DNA of 64,000 nt, taken from assembly GCA_009760885.1 (NCBI GenBank), contig CM019703.1:13865959-13929958 (forward strand). The letters run 5' to 3'. This DNA is from Achatina immaculata. Taxonomy: Eukaryota > Mollusca > Gastropoda > Stylommatophora > Achatinidae. Under the pieces are notes generated by a model, which saw only the letters and a list, made by a program, of their open reading frames with translations, did not search any database and was not told the DNA's origin. Position numbers and translations under genes: made by a program. Positions 34,046 through 44,612 of this stretch are shown here, piece by piece; position 1 is the stretch's first letter; every line of letters starts with the position of its first letter.

Positions 34046-34372
34046 CAGCGACCCATAGCTAACATGGTAGTAACAGGTCTGATCACACATGATGAACTTG
34101 TCCACCTTTCCTTGGTGGGTACCCCCCAGTACCAGGCCTGGTGGCTGACGGGACAGGGATCGCCAAAAGTCTCCATGGCGGTGGAGACTGTTAAATAAGT
34201 ACTGCACACTCTATACTTTTTTTTTAGCTCCACTAAAGGACTGAAAAATAACCGCAATAACTCGCTCGAAGTCCGACACGATACTCTGTTTCAACATCTT
34301 CACTGCATTAGCTGCAAAGAACATCAACTCGGAGTTCCTATGAGATAGAAGAAGAAGAAGAAGAGGAAGAAG
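34046..34372 (+). mobile_element. R300 interspersed repeat, near full length
   Basis: Begins GCGACCCATAGCTAACATGG and contains TACCAGGCCTGGTGGCTGAC, GGGACAGGGATCGCC, GGACTGAAAAATAACCGCAA, CCGACACGATACTCTG, ACATCTTCACTGCATTAGCTGCAAAGAA-type sequence and a (GAA)n tail (34350-34372). Confidence 0.85.
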
Positions 34373-35009
34373 AAGAGCCATTTGTTACACAGAAAAAGTA
34401 CCTGCTTCTCAGAATAGCATTTCCTGTTTGGTTTTACTTCATCTTTTATCGCTGAGCGCAAGATAACTGTGTTTATTTGTCTTTATCTCAGCTCACCAGC
34501 TATTACTGAGACCCGAGGTTTGATTGTTTCCCCTGACATTGGATACCAGAGGTTTTATCGTTGTTTCGTGTGGGCTCCCATTTTGTACTGTCTGCCGACC
34601 GCTGGACGCCTGGGCCGTCCGCCTCGTTGCTCAAGTGACCTATGGTAATAGCGTGCGCAGTGGTAGCGATGTGAGATTCAGGAAGTGAACATGTGATCAA
34701 GTTTGTGTGGTTACGGTTGTATGTGTGATTCAGCCGCGTTTATTGTTGTTTGAACTTCTCACTGTGAACTGGTAAAGGCTAGGCGATAGGAGCGAAGCGT
34801 TGCCTACTGAATGAGGAATGATGGGTTAAAATCTCACAAATTCTTCGTCCAGCATGTAGAACATTGGCTTTCTGTAATTTCTTGGTTAGTAATGAAGAAT
34901 GTACTTCCAGGTTACGTGCAAGATGGCGGGCGTTTTTTTTTTTTTTTAACCGCTGTTGCCTTCATGGAAAGTTCCCCTGGATCTTGCTTCATTCGTCACA
35001 TATTCTGAA
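34373..35009. other. No gene recognised
   Basis: Unique-looking; a T15 run lies near 34935. Short frames carry no motif. Confidence 0.35.
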
Positions 35010-36600
35010 CCGGGAGTTGGTCGTGAGGCTAGCAACCTTAACCGGAGACCCACCTAGAGGCGACTGTAGAAAAGGCTAACAACATTATCCTGACACCCAC
35101 CTAGAGGCGACTGTAGATGAGGGAAAAAAAGGACTTGTTATAGAAACTCGCAACAAAACTAACCGAGTCAGGGGTGACGCATCAGGGGTACCAACTCCGA
35201 AGAACACAGACAAAGATAGAAAGAATGCATTCATCGGTCCCAAATATGTGACAAAGATTGGATTCTGGGATGTAAGAACAGTGACAGCACCATCAAAAAC
35301 TGCTCAAGTAGTCCGATAAATGAATAGATACCACCTAGATGTATTGGGCATCAGTGAAATACGATGGCCAGAAGCCGGGAAAAGAACGGCGGAAAACCAT
35401 AAGGTAATAATATATTCCGGCAGAGACGAAAGGAGTGGATATAATTATGTGAAATGTAGCAGCAAAGAACCTTATAGAATAGGAACCAGTGAACAGTCTT
35501 ATAATAAGAGCACGATACAAACTAAGACACAGAAGAATGAAAATCGTACAATTTTATGCACCCACGAACCATGCAGATGATGAAATAAAAGATGATTTCT
35601 ATCGCCAGCTACAACAACTCAATAAAAAGCCCCTAAACTCGACATCCTAATTGTTATGGGAGACTTCAACGCCAAGGTAGGAAAAGATAACACTGATGTC
35701 GAAAAAGTAATGGAGAAAGAAGGAATTGATATGATAAATCAGAATGGAGAAAGATTCACTGAACTGTGTCTAACAGAGAGCATGATCATTAGAGGAACAA
35801 TATTTCCACACAAAGAGATACATGAAACAACATGGATATCCTCGGATGATAGAACCAAAAACCAGATAGATCATTTTTGTATTAGATAGCAATACAGAAT
35901 ATCTCTGATAGATGTAAGAGCATATAGAGGTGCAGATGTCAACATTGACCACAATCTGTGTATAGGGAAAATAGACTACAGTTGAAAAACCAACACAAGA
36001 AATCAGTACCCAGAAAGATAAGCAGCCACAGGTTGCAAGAAGAAAATACTAACAGGAATTTCAGTCTGGAACTTACCAATCATTTCGGAGCACTCACTGA
36101 GGTAGAGGAGATAAGATATAGATACATTATGGAATTCTTGCAGCACAGCTATAATCACGGCAGCAAAAGCAAGTGCTGGACTGAAAAAAAAAATGGATAT
36201 TGGAAAACATGGAAGTACATACATGAAAGACGAGCAGCCAAATTAGCCTGTTGAATGTAAAGAGAGATCTTGGAAAGGATGTGGCCAAAGCAACGTACAA
36301 AGAACTGGACAATAAAATAAAAAGTTCAGCTGGAAGAGATAAGAGAGAATACATAGACAATATGACGAAAGAGGCAGAGAAAGCAGCAGAAACAGGAGAC
36401 AGCAAAACTAACATACAAAAGAGGCTAACGGGTACTGTTAAAGAAAGACCAATCCTTAGCAAAACTGGCACCCTGTTAACGTCAAGTAAAGACCAAAAGC
36501 AAAGATGGGCCGAACACTTCCAGTACTTAATCGACCGCACCCAAAAAGAATTGAATTCGACTTACCAATCCCACAACTAAATGTCAACCTAGATGAAATT
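35010..36600 (+). pseudogene. RTE-like LINE, 5' half with AP-endonuclease domain
   Basis: Decayed N-terminal half of an RTE-type polyprotein. The leader (35010-35230) has a duplicated 20-base block ACCCACCTAGAGGCGACTGT. Then come TKIGFWDVRTV (ancestral GTWNVRT), a stop, NRYHLDVLGISEIRW with the catalytic Glu region, IIYSGRD, and after a frame change FYAPTNHADDE-type sequence. LIVMGDFNAKVGKDN, GTIFPHKEIHETTWIS and NQIDHF follow, then DVNIDHN where SDH is expected. The linker has DKREYIDNMTKEAEKAAETG and ends KQRWAEHFQYLIDRTQKE just before the reverse transcriptase would begin. Several stops and shifts are present. At about 36600 the match ends and an unrelated LINE fragment on the other strand begins. 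Confidence 0.88.
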
Positions 36601-36905
36601 ACGCATCATTTTCTTTCTCTACCTCGATATCTTTTGCCCTCTGTCTTTCCTGTTGTCGTAGCGCATTCTAGCCTGCCTTTAGAACGTGTCATTTGAATTT
36701 ATATTGTCTTTTCGCGACTTTTGTTATTGCTTGCCTCATCTCCGCAGCTTATCTGAAAACCTCCTTGTGTGATGTCTTTGCTGTCCATGGTATGTTTAGC
36801 TTTCTTCCAAGGAACATTTCAGTGGTTTCTAAGATTTTTGTACTTTGTTAGTAACAGACCAAGCCTGACATCCATAACAATAAAACTGGCTCAGCGTAAA
36901 CACTG
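36601..36905 (-). mobile_element. Inverted LINE fragment related to the 54.7-kb element
   Basis: Reading the minus strand, VLLLWMSGLVCY, LETTEMFLGRKLNIPWTAKT and LECATTTGKTEGKRYRGRER match the YGSESWT, EAAEMWLIRRMLQIHWTAKI and IENIITTGKIEGRRSRGGPR blocks at 54.7-55.35 kb. It is diverged and broken, and its 3' end is lost at the junction with the RTE-like fragment. Confidence 0.75.
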
Positions 36906-37215
36906 GTGTGAGGAAGGGACTTATCAAGTGCTACATGTCTGACTTTGGTCGTGCGAATAGCGGACGCATGTCCTTACACTCTCAGCCTGTCTTTGTTTAT
37001 GATGTGCGCTTTGTTTGGTAGCAGTGAAAGCTTAGAAATGATGTGAAGTGCTGGACATATAGAAAGATGAAGCCAGCAGCGTGGATGTGAAAGCTGAAAT
37101 GAGCGTTGGGTAACGGTTAGTGCAGGCTTCTTTGACATGGTCGTGTCGTTTTGTTTTTTTTTTCTGGGTGGGGAAAGAAATAGTTGTTGACAGACTCTTT
37201 TTTTTCTTCTTTCTC
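36906..37215. other. No gene recognised
   Basis: Unique-looking sequence with short T-runs at 37153 and 37199. Confidence 0.35.
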
Positions 37216-37660
37216 TATCGTTTCACGTTTTTTTTTTTAAAGTCCGTTTTTCTTCGATGTGAACACTTTTTTTAAAAAAATCCATTTTTGGGCTATGAAA
37301 ACGTTTTTTAAAAAGGCCGTTTTTCTTGTCTGTGAACACTTTAAAAAAAAATAAAGTCAGTTTTTTTTGTGGCTGTGAACACTTTTTTTTTTTAATAAAG
37401 TCAGTTTTTCGTGACTGTGAACACTTTTTTTTAAAAGACCATTTTTTTGCCGTGAAAAACCTTTTTTAAAAAGTCCTTTTGCTGTGAACCTTTGAAAACT
37501 TTTGTATACAAAAAAAAAAAAGGTCCACCTTTCTTGGCTGTGAACACTTTAAGAATAAATTTCTTTTCTTTCCTTTACATGTGAACACTAAACTTCCTTT
37601 GTTTTTCCTCATCTGTGAACTCTTTTAGAGTAAACTTTCTTTGTTCATGCCCTGTCTGCT
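37216..37660. repeat. Degenerate ~55-bp T/A-rich tandem repeat
   Basis: Loose repeats of CTGTGAACACTTTTTTTTAA then AAAGTCAGTTTTTC recur about eight times with many length changes. Confidence 0.8.
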
Positions 37661-37744
37661 TATAAATGATTGAAGAACTAAGTCCACGCATTATGACATA
37701 ACCAGTCCAGTGTCATCTCTCTCTGTTCTTTTAACTTTTAATTT

Positions 37745-38362
37745 GCAGCCGATGCTGTGGAGGTGTTGAGGCACAGCATCGTATCGGCGTGGGGGCGGGT
37801 TATGGCAGCTACTTTTTCAGTCCCGAAGTACAGCTAAAAAGCAGGGAGTGTGCCGTGCCTCTTCAGCAGACTCCGCCACCTTGGGGACTGTGGCTATCTC
37901 TGCCCCGTTAGCCAGGTTAAGCCTGTTACTGGGGCTACCAAAGGAAAGGTGGGGCCGGGGTCTTGGTCAGCTGTGGTTCGCTATCCCTGATGCTAGCATA
38001 TAAGCTATGGTTCGCTGACCCTGACGCTAGCATATCAGCTATGGTTCGCTATCCCTGACGCTAGCATATCAGCTATGGTTCGCTATCCCTGACGCTAGCA
38101 TATCAGCTATGGTTCGCTATCCCTGACGCTAGCATATCAGCTATGGTTCGCTATCCCTGACGCTAGCATATCAGCTATGGTTCGCTGACCCTGACGCTAG
38201 CATATCAGCTATGGTTCGCTATCCCTGACACTAGCATATCAGCTATGGTTCGCTATCCCTGACGCTAGCATTTCAGCTTTGGTTCGCTATCCCTGACGCT
38301 AGCATTTCAGCTATGGTTCGCTATCCCTGACGCTAGCATTTCAGCTATGGGTCACATCGGAC
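37745..38362 (-). mobile_element. R300 copy whose 5' end has expanded into a minisatellite
   Basis: On the minus strand the element begins GACCCATAGCTGA (38355), runs through the expanded array, then CATAGCGAACCACAGCTGAC-CAAGACCCC. It continues with CCCAGTAACAGGCTTAACCT, GGGACTGAAAAAGTAG, CGATACGATGCTGTGCCTCA and CATCGGCTGCAAAT. All other R300 landmarks are kept in order, so the array lies inside the element. Confidence 0.88.
37980..38355. repeat. 34-bp minisatellite inside R300, about 11 copies
   Basis: The unit is GCTATGGTTCGCTATCCCTG plus ACGCTAGCATATCA. Some units read GCTGACC for GCTATCC and three at the right end have CATTTCAGC. A non-expanded R300 copy at 48640 holds just over one unit, bounded by CCATAGCTGA on both sides. 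Confidence 0.95.
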
Positions 38363-38374
38363 AGCATCTTCACT

Positions 38375-38530
38375 AACACCTGGAAGGTTCTGTGCTGAAG
38401 GTGTGGTGAAGATGCTAAGGCACAACATCGTATCGGCTTGGGGGGCCGGTTATGGCGGTTAATTTTTTTTTTTTCAGTTTCTGAGTGGAGCCGGAAAGCA
38501 AGGGAGGTGGGGGGGGGGGGGTGTGTGTGT
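38375..38530 (-). mobile_element. R300 family, 3' fragment, and G/GT run
   Basis: GGTGTGGTGAAGATGCTAAG, GCACAACATCGTATCGGCTT and GGTTATGGCGGTTAATTTTT are the reverse complement of the R300 3' part. A G-run and GT dinucleotides follow at 38505-38530. Confidence 0.8.
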
Positions 38531-38834
38531 GCAGGCAGTACGGAGCGTCTTTGAAATGCTGAAGGATTACTTATACTGATAATGTCAAAAGAAGATAGAA
38601 TTCAGAGATCCGTTTACGCATTTTATAGGTTGTCAGTGTAATCATAACGAATGACCCGCCCTATGTATTTTAGTGTCGTATCAGGTTACATGTATTCCTA
38701 ATTAACGTGCTATTATTGTGTCTGTAATGTTGCTTGATTCATAGTTAATGAGGATATTACCGTAAATGTCATATGTCATTTTATTCATTTATTAGTAGCA
38801 GCGTTGTTTGACTATTATTGCGTGCGCGAGCGAT
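38531..38834. other. No gene seen
   Basis: AT-rich unique-looking sequence. Confidence 0.35.
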
Positions 38835-39180
38835 TTGTCCTCCTCCTCCTCCTTCTTATCCTTCACCTCCTTATCGTCCTTCCTCCCTTCTCTCCTCACT
38901 CTCTCCCTTCTCTTCTCACCTCCCTCTCTTCTCTTCTCACCTCCTTCCATTCTCTCCTCACTCCTTCTTCTCCTCTCCTCTCTCCTTCCTTCCCTTCTCA
39001 CTTCCCTCTGTCCTCTCCTCCTTCCCTGCAGTACTCTCCTCCCTCCCTGCAGTCCTCTTCTCATTCCCTGCTGTCCTTCTCCTCCTTCACCTTCTTATCG
39101 TCCTCCTTCCTATGTCCCTCATCTCATCTCCTCCCTTCTCCCGACCCTCAACCTTCTTCTTCTTCTTCTTCTTCGCTGTC
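38835..39180. repeat. Pyrimidine-rich low-complexity tract
   Basis: CT-rich sequence with TCCTCC, CTTCTC and TCTTCT patterns; a looser tandem of about 20-30 bases (CTCACCTCCCTCTCTTCTCT) is visible. S/P/L-rich and R/E-rich frames on the two strands are artefacts. Confidence 0.85.
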
Positions 39181-39460
39181 TCTGCTGTGTACTGTTACCT
39201 GTTGCAGATTGTTTGATTATCGGTGGCAGATCTGATGTACTGTCACCCCATTCCTTATCAGAATGTCATGTAACCATGTGATCTGAGGTGAACATTTGGC
39301 ATCCCGCGGTCTGCATGTTTCTTGTGAGCCCTTGTGCAACATGCGAGGTTATTATGAAAATGTCATTTATTAAACATAACATATCCTTTTCTTCAAAACG
39401 TGTTTAAAAGATTTTACTTTAAAAAGACACACAAATGTAATTAAATACAACCAGTTCATA

Positions 39461-39606
39461 AGAGACATGGAGAAGAACAACAGAAAGGATGTTGAGCAAT
39501 AGAGGGCTCACCTGGGCAAGAGCAGAAAAAAAGGCGAAAGACAGGCATTTGTGGAAAACCCTTGCGGAAGCCCCATGTGCCCTGGGCACTTAAGGTTCAG
39601 AGAGAG
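39461..39606 (+). mobile_element. (AG)n-tailed LINE, copy C, 3' end with 8-bp target duplication
   Basis: Only the last 146 bases of the family are present, from AGAGACATGGAGAAGAACAA through the GGGCACTTAAGGTTC end and an AG run. AGTTCATA occurs directly before (39453-39460) and after (39607-39614). Confidence 0.9.
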
Positions 39607-39664
39607 AGTTCATATTTTGTTGTTGACATTTTATATAAGCTGGTATTAAATACACCAAGCGCCG

Positions 39665-39680
39665 CCCCCCCCCCCCTCTC
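39665..39680. repeat. C-run and (CT)n
   Basis: About 12 C then CTCTCTCT. Confidence 0.8.
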
Positions 39681-39903
39681 TCTATGGGTCTTCTTGTGTG
39701 CTTTTCTCTCACGACCCTACTTTCGCCGGATCTTTCCTTCATGCCACGCCCAATGTCGTGCCGTCCATATTAGTTTTCTTGTTTAAACTTCACTAAAATC
39801 GTTTTCCTGATGCGCCCTTTCATTTCACCTAAAGTTGAAGCAAGGTTTAACCTGTCAAAAGAAGAAAAGGAAAAACAAAAAGCCTGGTATATGTGGCTCC
39901 CAG

Positions 39904-40378
39904 CATTCACTTCCATAGAGTAGTACACTTATAACATTAAAGTGAACATTGGAAGTGAATGCTGGAAAATCACCAAAACCATAGAAAACAAGTTGAATTC
40001 TTTCCAGACTAAATGTTTACGAAGAATTAGAAAAATATTTTGGCCAAACACCATAAGAAATAACATATTATTGGCAGAAATGCAGATGAAGCCACTGACA
40101 ACAATTATTGAGGAAAGACGCTGGCGATGGTTGGGACATGTGCTCCGAATGACTGACAACTCACTACCAAAAATAGCACTAAGATGGACACCACAGGGGA
40201 ACAGAAGTAAGGGTAGACCAAAAGAGACATGGAGAAGAACAACAGAAAGGATGTTGAGCAATAGAGGGCTCACCTGGGCAAGAGCAGAAAAAAAGGCGAA
40301 GGACAGGCATTTGTGGAAAACCCTTGCGGAAGCCCCATGTGCCCTGGGCACTTAAGGTTCAGAGAGAGAGAGAGAGAG
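39904..40378 (+). mobile_element. (AG)n-tailed LINE, copy D, with 5' inversion and 13-bp target duplication
   Basis: The main part (about 39946-40378, plus strand) encodes GSECWKITKTIENKLNSFQT, RRWRWLGHVLRMTDNSLPKI, GRPKETWRRTTERM and ends AEAPCALGT-stop, then CTTAAGGTTC and an AG run. The first ~40 bases (39904-39940) are the same family in opposite orientation: they match 14410-14448 of the minus-strand copy A. ATGTGGCTCCCAG lies at 39891-39903 and 40379-40391. The frame is intact over its length and 134 of its codons resemble copy A closely, so it is a young insertion. Confidence 0.94.
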
Positions 40379-40391
40379 ATGTGGCTCCCAG

Positions 40392-40720
40392 AATCAGCAT
40401 AGAAACTTGTTGCTACGATCAGTCGCTTGTGTCCGACTCCTCCCCCCCAGCCCGTCTCTCGTCCGTAGAACGAAGCTCCATTGGTTTCGCCTCGCTGCTG
40501 CCTCGACTGTTGCACGCGAGCGAGCGATGCCGGCGAGCTCCGGCTAGAGGTTTTTAAAGGACGAAAAAAACCGAAAAAAACGCCGGGGAATGGATAAGAA
40601 TGTAGCAAGCCCCATGGTTGTCACCTTCCATTCAGCATTTCCAGAAGCGCCCTCCCTCCCTTCCCTCTCCCCTTTCTCCTCCCTTGTTTATTTGGCTCTG
40701 GGCAAGCCCCCGTCGTGTGG
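40392..40720. other. Unique, CpG-containing sequence upstream of a promoter
   Basis: CpG dinucleotides are frequent between 40415 and 40590 (for example CACGCGAGCGAGCGATGCCG). It lies directly upstream of the predicted core promoter and may be proximal regulatory DNA. The 77-codon plus-strand frame has no recognised motif. Confidence 0.4.
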
Positions 40721-40723
40721 TGG

Positions 40724-40757
40724 TATAAAACGTGACAATCGCAGCGGGTGACCTCAG
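40724..40757 (+). promoter_or_regulatory. Predicted core promoter: TATA box and initiator
   Basis: TATAAAA lies at 40724-40730. An initiator match CCTCAGTGC with its A at 40756 lies 32 bases downstream of the first T, the usual metazoan spacing. CpG-bearing sequence sits upstream and a transposon-poor region with a coding exon downstream. Prediction from sequence only. Confidence 0.5.
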
Positions 40758-42055
40758 TGCAGCGACCACCATCCACAAAGATTGTGTGTTGGTCAGTTTT
40801 TGTCACAAGCAGATAGCGCTCGTCACAGTTTTAATTTTTTTTTTGGTTTGTTTGTTCCGCCGTCACAGTTTTATTGTTGTTCCGCTTTCAGTGGGTGTTG
40901 AGAATTTGTTCCCCGCCTGCGCGTATATTTTTTGGTTAGTCGTTCATTACAACGTAATGGTTGTTGAGACCTTTTCCATTGTTGACTGTGGTTATAATAC
41001 AGTGTGTGTGTCGGCGGTGTTTTTTTTTTTTAGAGTACTTTCTTCTCAGTGTACAGGAAACGCGATGTATTTGAGTGCTGAGTGTCTCGTTAGTCGGCAA
41101 ATGGCAGGAGTTTGAATCCTGGGAAAAGTTTCTATCATCGTTAGCGTTGCGGTGTTGGCCAGCTCGACGAAGGATTCTGTATCCGGTTTTTGTCTGTTTC
41201 TGTTTAGTGTAGATTTGTTAACTGGGCGTTGTAATTGAAACCCAAGGGGTGGTTGTGTCTGTGCCCCCCCCCCCCCCCCGTTGGTTTAGCTTCTTCTTCT
41301 GATTAAAAAGGTTCCCCGTTCAAGTTCAGTCAAGCGGATGTGATTTTGTATTTCAGAACTCGTGGATGAATATCCTTTTTTTAAAGAATATCCATGTTTA
41401 AAAAAGGGGAATAACTGTCATAAAATCCTGCTTGTTTAAAACTTCTTTTACATACCCCCCCCCCCCCAACAAATATTCCTGTGTTTATTTTGACACTTTA
41501 TGAATATTCTCTTTTGCTGAATATATGAAGGACAATTTAGAAGCTGAATTACAAATAGTGAACCTGATTAATACACTTCCCCCTAACAAATACAAGTGAT
41601 ATACAATTAATATAATTAATAACAATATTTTCTTATACAACGGAGCCGTTGTGTAATAAGGCTTCCAAATATGATTGGCACGCCCCCCCCCCAAAAACAA
41701 AACAAACTGGTTTGTCTAAGAAATATATGGCGCAGGATAGGAGAGGATGGCTATATGATGCCGCCACGCCTGCCCTAATGTTCTTGATGATGTGGCTTAT
41801 GGTAGCCAGGGAGTGCCGGAACGTCTTCCAACAGATAATCTAAAGAACTTTCTAACCGTAGACTGTAGGTGTTTTAAGGAGGAAAATTACTATTCACATG
41901 CAAAGGTGGCTAGGCTGAGGTCATTTGGTAGGAAGTCTAAACTAAACATCAGAATTGAGGAACATATGACATTTTTCTGAGTTTTTTTTGTTTGTAGTTG
42001 CAGTCATCATGTCATAGTTGGTAAACTCTTTGTTTATATACAGTTTGAAGTGAAG
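40758..42055. other. Possible 5' UTR or intron; no coding exon recognised
   Basis: T-rich, with C-runs at about 41264-41279 and 41457-41467. Candidate donors such as TTGGTCAGT near 40788 exist but cannot be chosen by eye. A tRNA-like B-box trace GAGTTTGAATCCTGGG lies at 41109-41124. Confidence 0.35.
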
Positions 42056-42500
42056 TTGTGTGTGTGTGTGTGTGTTTATTGTAGTTCGGTAGAAGGTGTC
42101 ACAATTATTATTTTTTTTGTAACTTAGTAGGAGAGTGTCACAATTTTTACATGATTTTATTGTAGTTTAAAATAATCATTTAGTTAATTGAATTAATTAA
42201 TATATTGTACTTTTTAGATGCCACATTTTTTACTTTTTTTTCACGTGGTTTAAGAGAAGATGTCACAATAATTGTCACTTTTTATACTCGGACGGAAGTT
42301 GTCACAATTTTTGTTTGTTTGTTTGTATAGTTTAAACGAAAAATGCCACCGTTTTTACAGTCTTTTATAGTTAGAAGGAAAATGTCACAGTTTTTTGTTT
42401 TTAGTTTCAATGAAAATGTCATCATTTTTACCGAGTTTTTTTTTTTTTTTTAGTTAGAAGGAAAATGTCACAGTTTTTAAATTCTGTTTTTTTTTTTTTT
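42056..42500. repeat. Degenerate ~55-bp repeat with GTCACAATTTTT blocks
   Basis: Blocks like GAAGGAAAATGTCACAGTTT and GTAGTTTAA recur about seven times with poor conservation; (GT)n lies at 42058-42075. Confidence 0.65.
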
Positions 42501-43305
42501 TGGTAGCTATCAGTTATGTCTGAGTCTGTATTAAATGTAAAAAATCAGTATTAGAGAAATCGACAAGTTTACTCATCTTTATTTTATTGTTTAAGCATCA
42601 GTCTGGGTTTTTTCTTTGGGGAATTACATTTTAAATTACTTTATAAGCTAAGTATAAGCTTATGATTTTTTTCCTGGGAAAAAGAAATATGGCGGCTAAG
42701 TTTATCACAAAATGTGTGTGTGGTCTTGACTTTTTTGTTTGGTGGTGTAAGAGTTAACTCTTAATATTTTCATTGTGGTATATAAGTAAACGTTTTGAAA
42801 GCGCACTATACGTGTAAAGTTGTATGAAGTACACCAGTAGTTGCCCAGGATTTGGGTTCCGTTGTGTTAAGTATGTGAAACACTGGAAAGTCCTCTTCAG
42901 TTATCATGTACCGTAGGGAAAAGTTTCCTTCTTGGATTGTTTGCATAGGGGCTTTACTCTTAGAGAATGCGAGAATTTGTTGCTTAAAACAAAATAGAAG
43001 AAGTTATTTTTCCCCTACAACTGTGTAGAATGTTGTTTAGTGGGTCGACGTGAGTGTAACGTTATTTGTGTTCGGCGTTTGTTCCATGGAGTGTAGGGGC
43101 CCTTTTTTTTGGTAGTCTCCCTTTGTGGTTTGTATGTTACGTGTTCAGAATGCATTAGCAAGATCTGGGAATACAAAACTCAAGGGACCACTTATTAGTG
43201 TTTGAAATTCTAGGCAGAATAAATATTGACGATATTATAGTTTAGCAGTGGCTATTTGTTTCCACGTTATTCACTGAAACTTTTGAAAATGGATGTAGTT
43301 CTGAT

Positions 43306-43310
<5 letters not shown>
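42501..43310. other. No coding exon recognised
   Basis: AT-rich, transposon-poor sequence, compatible with an intron of the gene whose exon lies at 44613. Confidence 0.35.

Positions 43311-43359
<49 letters not shown>
43311..43359. repeat. (TA)n microsatellite
   Basis: About 22 TA dinucleotides after ACACACA. Confidence 0.94.
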
Positions 43360-43362
<3 letters not shown>

Positions 43363-43389
43363 ATAACATGGTATATATAAACAAAATAT

Positions 43390-43735
43390 AGCTAACGTAG
43401 ATATTATATATCACGTATCTTTAGAAGAGAACTAATGTGGAGAAGATATATAGGCAGCAATTATGTATCTTAAGAGTAGAGCTAATTTAGAGAAGATGTA
43501 CTGATAGCAACCACGTAACTTCAGAATAGAGCTAATTTAGATATATTCTCGTTAGAATATACACAGTATGGTATGCAAACAACAACGGGGTATCTACTGA
43601 ATAGAGGCAGTTTAGAGATAATATACAGGCAGCAACGAAGCATCTTCAGAACTTACCTAATTTAGAGATTGTATACAGATAGCAACGGCAGATTTTTAGA
43701 ATATAGCTAATTTGGGGCTAGTAACATTTATTGTA
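43390..43735. repeat. Degenerate ~60-bp tandem repeat
   Basis: Blocks of AGAGCTAATTTAGAGAAGAT and GGCAGCAACTATGTATCTT recur about six times. Confidence 0.75.
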
Positions 43736-44570
43736 ATTTCTAAAATGTGGATATAATTAATGTACTGTGTGTGTCGCACGAAGCAGCCATCATGTGTTTG
43801 CTGTTGGTTTCGTCAGTTACTTGGTGGCGGAGATGAAATGTTCTCATCGGCGGTTCTGTTCGTGGTAATATTTCACAAAGGAGTTTTAAATCACGACTTT
43901 TCATATCTCCCAGGCCGGCTGTTACCGCCAAATAGAGCAGAAGAATTGGCCCATGAAGAGTAGGCCAGTAAAACGTTCATCGGTGGAGATGCAGAGCAGA
44001 GTAGTGGGAGAGGCACAATCTTGGATTCTAACGTCGGATCGTGAACTTCTTCTTGATCGTCGTGATTGACTTGTCGGAAGAAACCGTAGGATCCTTCTCC
44101 TTGTCTAATCCCGCTGCTCCAAGTTTACTCCAACACATAAAAGTGTTTGTTTTCCTCTTAGACATAGCTGAATCAATGCTGAATAACAACAACAACACAA
44201 AAGGCGCTGTGTGTATATATTATATGATATAGATTTGAAGTTTCCAGCCAGTTTTCGAGTATCGATCTAAGATTCTGCGCTGGAGAACTCGTCCTTTCAT
44301 GTCCGCGCACTTATTGTATCACCATTTGACAGCGCTGGTAATCGATTAACTTTCTGAATGTAACTGCATCACTTTCTCCAGCCAGTCATATGAGCATGCG
44401 TCTCTGTACACGTGTTTACCAGAATATGATGTAGTGGTCTGCTGCTGTGGATATATATCTTGTGTGTACGCGTGTTATCTCAAAGCAGTGTCCTGGGTTT
44501 GGTTACTTGCTGGTTACTCTTGCATTTGGAGTTATTATTTAATATGATGAGCAACCAGTAGTTTCTTTAG
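43736..44570. other. Unique sequence upstream of the coding exon
   Basis: No transposon or tandem repeat seen. Short frames at 43760-43963 and 44041-44232 have no recognised motif. TTTCTTTAG at 44562-44570 would make a good splice acceptor for the following exon. Confidence 0.4.
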
Positions 44571-44612
44571 CCGTGTCCGCCACGTTTTCTCAAACATGAT
44601 CACGGCAGCGTC

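Noticed and set aside
33596..34198. 200-codon frame with proline runs and HTHTHT
   Set aside because: It crosses C-runs, a triplicated repeat block, a (CA)n run and the start of an R300 copy.
38792..39281. R/E-rich and S/P/L-rich frames of 90-157 codons
   Set aside because: Pyrimidine-rich low-complexity DNA; three plus-strand frames are open at once.
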